This document shows, in pieces, positions 1 through 5,515 of a stretch of 5,515 bases of DNA; the first letter of the stretch is position 1, and every line of letters starts with the position of its first letter. This DNA is from Victivallales bacterium. Its GTDB lineage: Bacteria > Verrucomicrobiota > Lentisphaeria > Victivallales > UBA1829. The DNA is taken from the NCBI GenBank assembly GCA_016285335.1, contig JAEEQO010000191.1:1-5515 (forward strand), written 5' to 3'. The notes beneath the pieces were generated by a model. That model did no database searches. It saw only the letters and a list, made by a program, of their open reading frames with translations, and had not been told where the DNA came from. A program made the position numbers and the translations under genes.

Positions 1-49
1 GGATTTTACAAATTAATATTGAAATAAAAAAACGCCGTTTTGGCGGCGG

Positions 50-73
50 CGGGACGCGTTTCCCGTTTTTTTT
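50..73 (+). terminator. Possible intrinsic terminator of an upstream gene outside the window
   Basis: A 5-bp stem (CGGGA at 50-54 with TCCCG at 61-65, loop of 6) is followed directly by eight T residues (66-73). That is the layout of a rho-independent terminator read on the + strand, although the stem is short. A second small hairpin (CGCC 33-36 with GGCG 42-45) is flanked by seven A residues at 26-32 and would act on the - strand, so the block may work in both directions. The gene it would terminate lies left of the window. Confidence 0.4.
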
Positions 74-104
74 GCTTTCGCGCGTGAAAAAGCGGAAAAA
101 CGAT

Positions 105-132
105 TTGATTCCGTGCTTTGCGATGCTATATT
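105..132 (+). promoter_or_regulatory. Predicted sigma70-type promoter for the permease-thrC unit
   Basis: TTGATT (105-110) and TATATT (127-132) are separated by 16 nt and lie in an AT-rich stretch just after the putative upstream terminator. Transcription would start near 139, leaving a leader of about 24 nt before the ATG at 163. This also argues against the longer in-frame TTG start at 118, which would lie upstream of the transcript start. This is consensus matching only. Confidence 0.45.
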
Positions 133-162
133 AATAGGATAACATTTTATGCGGACTGCCTC

Positions 163-1284
163 ATGTTTATCCTCAACTGGTACGTTACAAAGAACTTTCT
201 GGCGACTTTCGCCATGTCGATCGTGGTCCTGACTTTCGCCATGACCGGCGCGAACCTCATGCGCGTGATCGAATACATCAGCCAGGGGATCCCCCCGCTG
301 ATCGCCGGAAAATTCCTTCTGAAGGCGCTTCCCATGGCGCTCGCGTTTTCGATCCCGTGGGCGGCCCTCGTTTCCATCATGCTCGTGTTCGGGCGCATGT
401 CGGCGGACAACGAGATCACCGCCATGCGTGCCTGCGGGATCTCCATCCTGCAGATCATCTCCCCGATCATCGTTTCCTCGTTCCTGCTGACGTGCATCTG
501 CCTCTGGCTTCAGCTTCAGGTCGGGCCTCCGGCTCTGGGCGAGGCGCGCGACCTGGTGAAAAGCGCCGCCGCAAACACCCCGCTGGCATTTTTCACGCCG
601 GGCATCCCCGTCCAGATCGGCGACCTCACGTTCTTCATTGACGCGAAGGATTCCACGGCCGGCGAGGACCAGATATTCGGCGTCCAGATTTACGTGCCGG
701 ACAGGGACGGCACCACAAAGCAGGACATCCTGGCCTCGCACGGCAAGCTTTCTGTCGATCCCGTCACGCAGGTCCTGACTGTGACCCTGTACGACGCTCT
801 TCTGGAAAGCGTCGAAGGCTCCGGCAAGGACCGCCGCAAGGAGCATTCCTTCACCGAGTCCCTCGAACTGCAGGTGCCGTTCGGCGACCGCTACAACCAG
901 AAGGATGTGTTCATCAAAGACAAATACCTGCCCTACAAAGGACTTTTCGCACGTCTCGCCATCTACCTGAAGCGCGGCAAGGATGCCGCCGGCGTCACCG
1001 CCACGGCGATCAACGTGGAGATCAACCAGCGCATCGCCCTGGCTCTGGCGCCCATCGCGTTCATGATGCTCGGGATGCCGCTGGCGATCCGCACCAGCCG
1101 CCGCGAGACGTCCATCGGCCTGTGTCTCAGCGTTGCTCTCGGCGCGCTTTACTACGGCGGCGTGCTCATCTCCGACGCACTCCGCAACAACACCCAGTTT
1201 TACCCTCAATATGTCGTCTGGATCCCGCCGTTCCTGTTCCAGCTCTTCGGCGTGATCTACCTCACGAAAATCGCAAGGAAGTGA
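163..1284 (+). CDS. LptF/LptG-family lipopolysaccharide export permease
   Basis: This is a 373-residue inner-membrane protein of the LptF/LptG (YjgP/YjgQ) family. In characterised systems LptF and LptG form the transmembrane part of the LptB2FG ABC transporter, which extracts LPS from the inner membrane and passes it to LptC. Hydrophobic segments lie at about residues 12-32, 52-77 and 93-117. A polar beta-rich periplasmic region follows (about 120-280), then three more helices at about 289-309, 316-337 and 349-369, which is the family topology. The conserved cytoplasmic stretch GRMSADNEITAMRACGIS (77-94) matches the coupling region that contacts the LptB ATPase. I chose ATG 163 because it puts the first helix at the usual distance from the N-terminus. 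The in-frame TTG at 118 precedes the predicted transcript start. The ribosome-binding site is weak (GGA at 153-155). I cannot tell LptF from LptG, and no partner permease is in the window. thrC starts 4 nt after the stop. Confidence 0.88.
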   Translation: MFILNWYVTKNFLATFAMSIVVLTFAMTGANLMRVIEYISQGIPPLIAGKFLLKALPMALAFSIPWAALVSIMLVFGRMSADNEITAMRACGISILQIISPIIVSSFLLTCICLWLQLQVGPPALGEARDLVKSAAANTPLAFFTPGIPVQIGDLTFFIDAKDSTAGEDQIFGVQIYVPDRDGTTKQDILASHGKLSVDPVTQVLTVTLYDALLESVEGSGKDRRKEHSFTESLELQVPFGDRYNQKDVFIKDKYLPYKGLFARLAIYLKRGKDAAGVTATAINVEINQRIALALAPIAFMMLGMPLAIRTSRRETSIGLCLSVALGALYYGGVLISDALRNNTQFYPQYVVWIPPFLFQLFGVIYLTKIARK

Positions 1285-1288
1285 CCCT

Positions 1289-2581
<1,293 letters not shown>

Positions 2582-2596
2582 CGCCGAATCCCAAAT

Positions 2597-2614
2597 CGTT
2601 TTTCCCTGAAAACG
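2597..2614 (+). other. Small stem-loop just after thrC
   Basis: CGTTTT (2597-2602) pairs with AAAACG (2609-2614) around a 6-nt loop, 15 nt after the thrC stop. There is no T tract after it, so it is not a convincing terminator by itself. It could help stabilise the 3' end or be chance. Confidence 0.25.
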
Positions 2615-2644
2615 AACAGGAGACCGTCCCGGCAAAGGGGCGGC

Positions 2645-2688
2645 CACCCCAAGGGGTGCTGTTACAGTGCCCGGCTCCGCTCGGGCAC
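2645..2688 (+). repeat. Twin-hairpin element, copy 1 (after thrC)
   Basis: There are two adjacent palindromes. The first is CACCC-CAAG-GGGTG (2646-2657 core). After a short spacer (CTGTTAC) comes GTGCCCG (2667-2673), loop GCTCCGCT and CGGGCAC (2682-2688). The same arrangement recurs at 2790-2837 and 4134-4179, with the small-hairpin loop CAAG or CATG and the large-hairpin loop GCT-N-CGCT conserved. Relative to the other two copies, the stem carries a paired G-to-C and C-to-G change that keeps pairing. Here the + strand orientation agrees with the gene direction, while at the other copies it is opposite. It resembles REP-like interspersed palindromic elements in layout; I do not recognise a named family. 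Confidence 0.6.
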
Positions 2689-2701
2689 GTAGCCTGAGTA
2701 G

Positions 2702-2743
2702 AAAAAAGGAGCTTAACGATTAGGTTAAGCCTCCTTTCTCTTT
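2702..2743. terminator. Intrinsic terminator of the permease-thrC unit, possibly bidirectional
   Basis: AAAGGAG (2705-2711) pairs with CTCCTTT (2731-2737), and CTTAAC (2712-2717) pairs with GTTAAG (2724-2729), with one bulged C (2730) and a 6-nt loop. On the + strand the stem runs into TTTCTCTTT. On the - strand it runs into six T residues (complement of 2702-2707), so it may also stop transcription coming from the GH43 side. It lies about 120 nt after the thrC stop. Confidence 0.7.
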
Positions 2744-2751
2744 CGGATGCG

Positions 2752-2787
2752 AAAAAAGCCGTGCAGCGTTTTTGAACGTTGCACGGC
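2752..2787 (-). terminator. Intrinsic terminator of the GH43 gene
   Basis: GCCGTGCA (2758-2765) pairs with TGCACGGC (2780-2787). The inner CGTT/AACG pairs close a 4-nt loop, with one mismatch between the two stems. On the - strand the stem is followed by six T residues (complement of 2752-2757), and it lies about 57 nt after the GH43 stop. The same stem ends (GCCGT.CA) recur in the terminator at 4099-4132. Confidence 0.78.
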
Positions 2788-2789
2788 CG

Positions 2790-2837
2790 GGAGGGCAAGC
2801 CCTCCACTGAAATAGTGCCGGGCTTGCGCTCCGGCAC
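2790..2837 (+). repeat. Twin-hairpin element, copy 2 (after the GH43 gene)
   Basis: The small hairpin is GGAGGG-CAAG-CCCTCC (2790-2805). After the spacer ACTGAAAT comes the large hairpin GTGCCGG (2815-2821), 9-nt loop, CCGGCAC (2831-2837). The large hairpin begins 6 nt from the GH43 stop codon, and the terminator stem touches the other end. Strand is given by the loop orientation shared with the other copies; it is opposite to the GH43 gene. Confidence 0.65.
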
Positions 2838-2843
2838 AGGAGA

Positions 2844-3125
2844 TCACTTTAAGGGCTCGGTGATGGCTTCCTTGGTCTGCTTCACTTCCTTGATCGTGCC
2901 GTCTTCGTTGAAGAAGAGCTCGTCGACGCAGACGGAACGGCGGAGGCTCTGGCCTCTCTGACCGTCGCGGTCAAGCTTGCCGTTGTGGTAGAAGAGGTAG
3001 GTGTGGCCCTTGTAGTCGACCACGCCGGGGTGAATGGTGAAGCTGTTCTCGGCGGCGCCGGTGACCTGGCCGCGGAACGTCCACGGACCGCGCGGATTTT
3101 CGGCGGTGGAGTAGTTGATGCACTC
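2844..3125 (-). repeat. 282-bp GH43 3'-end block, copy 1 (duplicated at 4191-4472)
   Basis: The last 94 codons of the GH43 gene, stop included, align without gaps to 4191-4472. By hand count about 242 of 282 bases match (roughly 86%) and 82 of 93 residues. The differences are spread along the block, so the copies are paralogues of some age and not a fresh duplication. Confidence 0.85.
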
Positions 3126-3854
3126 GCCGCCGCGTCCGCCGGAACCGGCGTAGATGTTGTAATAGAGGCCGTTGCGCTTGTAGAGCCACGGACCTTCGAT
3201 GTAGCGCTGGAGCTTCAGGTCGGTGATCTCGCCGTCGATTTCGGTCATGCTGTCTTTCAGCTTCGCGATGTAGGAATTCTGTCCCCACGCGAGCCAGGCG
3301 GTGCCGTCATCGTCGATGAGCACGGTCGGGTCGATGTCATTCCAGCCGCGGCCGGGGGTGTCGCTGTCAACGACCAGCGCTTTCGGATGCGGCACGAACG
3401 GGCCGACCGGGGTGTCGCCGATCGCGACGCCGATGCACTGTCCGCCCTTCGGCGTATTGTAGGTCACGTACCAGTAGAACTTATCACCCTTCTGGATGCA
3501 CTGTGCCGCCCAGGCGATGCCCTTCTTGCCGTCCGGGAAGTCTTCGGGGCGGAGCTTCACGCCGTGGCTGCGCCAGTGGACCATGTCGGTCGTGGAGTAG
3601 ACGCGCCAGTCGGCGATATTGTAGTTGCCGGGCAGGCCGATGTTCTCGCCGTCCTTGTAGATGTCTTCACCGGTGTAGACGTACAGACGGTCGCCGACCA
3701 CCAGCGGGGCCGGGTCGCAGGTCCACGCGTCCGTGAAGATCGGGTTTCCGCTGGGCTCCAGGTCGACGCCTTCGTAGACGACATCCTTGGAGGAGTTGCA
3801 GGCCGCGAGCGAGAGAACCGCGAGGCAGCCGAGGAGCAGGTGTTTGGATTTCAT
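2844..3854 (-). CDS. GH43-family glycoside hydrolase, predicted lipoprotein
   Basis: This is a 336-residue protein. Residues 1-19 form a lipoprotein signal peptide (KSK, hydrophobic core, lipobox LAAC with Cys19), so it is likely exported and lipid-anchored. The rest is a single five-bladed beta-propeller of glycoside hydrolase family 43, inverting enzymes that mostly remove arabinose or xylose from plant hemicellulose. The three expected carboxylates are visible: general base Asp47 (TCDPAPLV), pKa-tuning Asp175 (NDIDPTVLIDDDG) and general acid Glu220 (YIEGPWLYKR). His275 in TIHPGVVD and the RRSVCVDELFFNEDGTI tail (305-321) also fit. There is no carbohydrate-binding module. Arabinofuranosidase, arabinoxylan arabinofuranohydrolase or xylosidase activity are all possible, and the substrate cannot be read from sequence. 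The start at 3854 has AAAGGTGA at 3859-3866 as ribosome-binding site. The last 93 residues are duplicated in the next - strand gene. It probably has its own promoter (3956-3984). Confidence 0.88.
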   Translation of the reverse strand: MKSKHLLLGCLAVLSLAACNSSKDVVYEGVDLEPSGNPIFTDAWTCDPAPLVVGDRLYVYTGEDIYKDGENIGLPGNYNIADWRVYSTTDMVHWRSHGVKLRPEDFPDGKKGIAWAAQCIQKGDKFYWYVTYNTPKGGQCIGVAIGDTPVGPFVPHPKALVVDSDTPGRGWNDIDPTVLIDDDGTAWLAWGQNSYIAKLKDSMTEIDGEITDLKLQRYIEGPWLYKRNGLYYNIYAGSGGRGGECINYSTAENPRGPWTFRGQVTGAAENSFTIHPGVVDYKGHTYLFYHNGKLDRDGQRGQSLRRSVCVDELFFNEDGTIKEVKQTKEAITEPLK

Positions 3855-3921
3855 AAGTTCACCTTTGTTGTGGGTTTTATGGATGGGAATCCGGGTTGAT
3901 GGAAACGACGTTGTTTTGAGG

Positions 3922-3945
3922 CGGATTCGAGGTGGAGGGAATCCG
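3922..3945 (-). promoter_or_regulatory. Inverted repeat in the predicted GH43 leader
   Basis: CGGATTC (3922-3928) and GAATCCG (3939-3945) form a perfect 7-bp inverted repeat with a 10-nt spacer, just downstream of the predicted transcription start near 3949. The 9-mer GGGAATCCG of its right arm (3937-3945) recurs at 3885-3893. It could be an operator just past the start site or a 5' mRNA stem-loop. No regulator is visible in the window. Confidence 0.4.
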
Positions 3946-3955
3946 TTTCACCCAT

Positions 3956-3984
3956 AATGTAACGTGCGGAAATACGTTTTTCAA
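3956..3984 (-). promoter_or_regulatory. Predicted sigma70-type promoter of the GH43 gene
   Basis: Read on the - strand, TTGAAA (3984-3979) and TACATT (3961-3956) are separated by exactly 17 nt. The predicted start near 3949 gives a leader of about 95 nt before the ATG. It lies in the AT-richer part of the gap, in the right orientation for GH43. Confidence 0.55.
3969..3982. promoter_or_regulatory. Operator-like palindrome overlapping the GH43 promoter
   Basis: GAAATACGTTTTTC is a 14-bp near-palindrome (GAAA, W, ACGT, W, TTTC) with a central CG, and it overlaps the -35 box and spacer. This resembles binding sites of LacI-family sugar regulators, which often control glycosidase genes. The half-sequence ACGTTTTTC recurs at 4025-4033. 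The assignment is inferred from shape only. Confidence 0.3.
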
Positions 3985-4098
3985 GCAAAAATAAGGCGCG
4001 GAAACGCCAGTTTTTCCCGTTATCACGTTTTTCGGGCGTTACATAACGTATAAAAATGACTGACATGGCGTCGCGCGGCAGCCTGAACGCGGGCATAC
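3985..4098. other. Remainder of the gap upstream of GH43
   Basis: No gene is supported here. It holds a palindrome CGTTACATAACG (4037-4048), whose CGTTACAT arm is the inverse of ATGTAACG (3957-3964) at the GH43 -10 box. It also holds a second ACGTTTTTC (4025-4033) and a small GGCG/CGCC inverted repeat (3995-4008). These look like upstream control sites for the GH43 promoter, but that is inference. Confidence 0.3.
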
Positions 4099-4132
4099 AA
4101 AAAGCCGTACACCATGCTTGATGATGTACGGC
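4099..4132 (-). terminator. Intrinsic terminator of the CotH-GH43 open frame
   Basis: GCCGTACAccat (4104-4115) pairs with ATGATGTACGGC (4121-4132) around a 5-nt loop. In the - strand RNA the one irregular pair is a U-G wobble, while on the + strand it would be a C-A mismatch, which favours function on the - strand. Five T residues follow (complement of 4099-4103). It lies about 59 nt after the stop codon. Confidence 0.75.
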
Positions 4133-4133
4133 A

Positions 4134-4179
4134 GGAGGACATGTCCTCCACTGGATAGTGCCGGGCTACGCTCCGGCAC
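4134..4179 (+). repeat. Twin-hairpin element, copy 3 (after the CotH-GH43 frame)
   Basis: The small hairpin is GGAGGA-CATG-TCCTCC (4134-4149). After the spacer ACTGGAT comes the large hairpin GTGCCGG (4158-4164), loop GCTACGCT and CCGGCAC (4173-4179). Compared with copy 2, the innermost small-stem pair has changed from G-C to A-T on both sides, so pairing is kept. It starts 11 nt from the stop codon of the gene. Confidence 0.65.
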
Positions 4180-4190
4180 CGGCCCTTATT

Positions 4191-4472
4191 TTATTTAAGG
4201 GGTTCCTTGATGGCGTCCTTGGTCTGGACCACAGCCTTGATCGTGCCGTCTTCGTTGAAGAAGAGCTCGTCGACGCAGACGGAGCGGCGGAGGCTCTGTC
4301 CGGTCTGGCCGTCGCGGTCAAGTTTGCCGTTGTGGTAGAAGAGATAGGTGTGGCCCTTGAAATCGACTACGCCGGGGTGGATGGTGAAGCTGTTCTCGGC
4401 GGAGCCGGTCACCTGGCCGCGGAAGGTCCACGGACCGGTGATCTTTTCAGCCGTAGAATAGTTGATGGTTTC
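4191..4472 (-). repeat. 282-bp GH43 3'-end block, copy 2
   Basis: This is the paralogue of 2844-3125. Homology stops abruptly at the codon for Glu345 (4470-4472). Beyond this point the gene enters the CotH Gly-rich linker, while the intact GH43 gene continues with the GSGGRGG part of its propeller. Confidence 0.85.
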
Positions 4473-5515
4473 GCCGAAGCCGCCAAAGCCGCCCATGCCG
4501 CCGGCAGGAGCACCGCCCTGGCCGCCAGGACCGCCGGCAGGAGCGCCGCCAGCGGGAGCACCGCCGCCGAATCCGCCGAAGCCGCCGAAGCCGCCGAACC
4601 CGCCGCCCTGGTCACCGCCGCCGGCGCTGCCCTGGCGTCCCATGTCGGAGAGGGTGATGTCGCCCGCGTCGACAAGGGCGCTGTCGTCGGCGTTCTGGCC
4701 GGCGGTCGTGGACGGGATCGTGCCGTCGAGCTGGCCGCGGATGCTCTCGCTGCGCAGGGTGCAGAAGGTGCGCAGCGTCTGCACGCCGGTCTCGAAGTCT
4801 TCATAGCTGCAGAAGGCCGTGGGGTCCTTCTCGACATAGGAGCGGATCAGTCCGTAGGCCTCGTCGATGATCCCCTCGATGTCGACGGTGTCGAGGAACT
4901 CGGCGAAATACTCGTGGTACAGCTCCGTGTATTCCTCGCTGGAGGCGATCCAGCCCCACATCGGGCGGTCGGAGCCGTCGGAGGCCGACATCGGCGTGTC
5001 GATGGGATCGTTGACGGTGTTGGTGGCGTCGGAGCTCTGGAAGGTGCCAAAGGCGAGGTTGTAGTCCCAGGGGATCATCGAGAGCTTGCCGCCGCTCTCG
5101 TGCAGGTAGTAGTTGTGCACGATCGAGCCGGTGTAGCTGTCGCCGTTGCAGACGTAGTTGTGCACGACGAAATAGCGGATGACCTCGTCCACGTCCACGA
5201 CGCTTTCAATGTCTTCGTTGGCGTTCAGCTTCCGCAGCGCCTCAATGAGCCGCTTCTGGTCCGCCTTCGTCACATCCGTCTTCGCGTTGCCGAAGATGTT
5301 GCTGTAGCTGTCCGGATCGTCGTCGCTGTACTGGAGCTTCACATCGCTCGAGCCCATGCCGCCGAAGATGCCGCCGAAGTCAAAGCCGCCGCGTCTGCCC
5401 TCTCCGCCGCCCGGCTGTGCTCCGTCGCCGGACGTTTGCGACGGGTCGAAGCCCTCCGGCATGCTCCCGCCGCCAAACTGCGACGGGTCGAAGCCCTCCG
5501 GCATGCTCCCGCCGC
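4191..5515 (-). CDS. CotH-kinase-like domain fused in frame to a GH43 C-terminal fragment (5' end beyond the window)
   Basis: The frame is open to the right edge, and the first visible Met (5504) lies inside a repeat, so no start is claimed. Residue numbers here count from that Met. The visible 437 residues begin with a Gly/Pro-rich MPEGFDPSQ repeat region (1-50). They continue with the C-terminal part of a CotH-type domain (about 54-255), shown by VIRYFVVHNYVCNGDSY (108-124) and IPWDYNLAFG (144-153); Asp147 is a probable metal/catalytic residue. CotH proteins are atypical protein kinases first known from Bacillus spore coats and also found in secreted proteins of gut Firmicutes. A Ser/Asp-rich stretch (about 256-293) and a Gly-rich linker (294-344) follow. 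Residues 345-437 are 82/93 identical to the end of the GH43 lipoprotein next door. That piece lacks Asp, Asp and Glu of the GH43 active site and covers only part of the propeller, so it cannot be an active glycosidase. This could be a real fusion, an in vivo recombinant or an assembly chimera. Confidence 0.7.
   Translation of the reverse strand, partial: GGSMPEGFDPSQFGGGSMPEGFDPSQTSGDGAQPGGGEGRRGGFDFGGIFGGMGSSDVKLQYSDDDPDSYSNIFGNAKTDVTKADQKRLIEALRKLNANEDIESVVDVDEVIRYFVVHNYVCNGDSYTGSIVHNYYLHESGGKLSMIPWDYNLAFGTFQSSDATNTVNDPIDTPMSASDGSDRPMWGWIASSEEYTELYHEYFAEFLDTVDIEGIIDEAYGLIRSYVEKDPTAFCSYEDFETGVQTLRTFCTLRSESIRGQLDGTIPSTTAGQNADDSALVDAGDITLSDMGRQGSAGGGDQGGGFGGFGGFGGFGGGAPAGGAPAGGPGGQGGAPAGGMGGFGGFGETINYSTAEKITGPWTFRGQVTGSAENSFTIHPGVVDFKGHTYLFYHNGKLDRDGQTGQSLRRSVCVDELFFNEDGTIKAVVQTKDAIKEPLK
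4473..4625 (-). repeat. Low-complexity Gly-rich linker (GGF and APAGG repeats)
   Basis: Codons 294-344 of the chimeric frame encode runs of GGF and GGAPA-type repeats, largely from GGC-GGC-TTC units. Such C-terminal Gly-rich tails are common in CotH proteins of gut bacteria. The 13-mer at the right side of the GH43 junction (4472-4484) is repeated exactly at 4574-4586 and 4583-4595, so the join lies in sequence with several near-identical registers. Confidence 0.8.
5437..5515 (-). repeat. 42-nt tandem repeat encoding SMPEGFDPSQ, cut by the window edge
   Basis: A 37-nt stretch at 5437-5473 is repeated exactly at 5479-5515, a period of 42 nt (14 codons). It encodes the MPEGFDPSQ motif followed by FGGGS. 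The window ends within the array, and the number of further copies is unknown. Similar PEGFDPSQ repeats precede or follow CotH domains in gut Firmicutes, from memory. Confidence 0.85.

Noticed and set aside
118..162. Upstream TTG start for the permease (15 extra residues)
   Set aside because: It overlaps the predicted -10 box, adds residues not expected before the first helix of this family, and TTG is a rare start.
149..232. 27-codon frame starting ATG 149, overlapping the permease start, with AGGAT at 136-140
   Set aside because: It has a somewhat better-placed upstream AGGA than the permease ATG, so a leader peptide was considered. The product has no attenuator features, and the predicted transcript start near 139 would leave no room for a proper binding site.
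2645..2837. Possible CRISPR or integron attC-like array in the thrC-GH43 gap
   Set aside because: There are only two element copies here, with unequal spacing, a terminator between them, and no cas or integrase gene. Interspersed palindromes explain them better.
2985..3899. 304-codon open frame on the + strand opposite the GH43 gene
   Set aside because: It is antisense to a GH43 gene with lipobox, active-site residues and a ribosome-binding site. Its translation has no recognisable family.
3851..4096. 81-codon open frame on the - strand across the GH43 upstream region
   Set aside because: It covers the promoter and inverted repeats, overlaps the GH43 start, has no ribosome-binding site I can see and no motif.
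4462..4806. Pro-rich 114-codon frame on the + strand opposite the Gly-rich linker
   Set aside because: It is simply the complement of GGC-rich linker codons, and the Pro/Ala runs are a composition artefact.

Overview
The window looks like a piece of a GC-rich bacterial genome or metagenomic contig. The host is probably Gram-negative with lipopolysaccharide, because it carries an LptF/LptG-type LPS-export permease, and the GH43 glycosidase has a lipoprotein signal. A plant-polysaccharide-degrading gut bacterium, perhaps from the Lentisphaerota/Verrucomicrobiota side of the tree, would fit. That placement is a guess from gene content, and no rRNA or marker phylogeny is available here.

Left part (1-2581, + strand): a likely terminator of an unseen upstream gene comes first, then a sigma70-like promoter (TTGATT-16-TATATT). 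An LptF/LptG-family permease follows, and only 4 nt after its stop comes a complete PLP-dependent threonine synthase (thrC). The two look like one transcription unit, ending at a stem-loop near 2702-2743.

Middle (2582-4190, mostly - strand): a convergent intergenic region carries two copies of a twin-hairpin element. A complete GH43 lipoprotein gene follows, with all three expected carboxylates. Its upstream region has a good promoter (TTGAAA-17-TACATT), an overlapping operator-like palindrome and an inverted repeat in the predicted leader. Another terminator plus twin hairpin then closes the next - strand gene.

Right part (4191-5515, - strand): one open frame joins a CotH-kinase-type domain and a Gly-rich linker to the last 93 residues of a second GH43 paralogue. 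The fused GH43 piece lacks all catalytic residues, and the join lies exactly at the edge of a GGC-rich linker. This is either an unusual gene fusion or, I think more likely, a recombination or assembly chimera. The window ends inside a 42-nt tandem repeat of the same gene, so its 5' end is missing.

The most interesting non-coding signal is the family of three twin-hairpin elements (2645-2688, 2790-2837, 4134-4179). They have conserved loops and compensatory stem changes, sit at the 3' ends of all three genes whose 3' flank is followed by a gap, and share one orientation regardless of gene direction. I see no CRISPR array, tRNA, rRNA, transposase or recognisable defence system.
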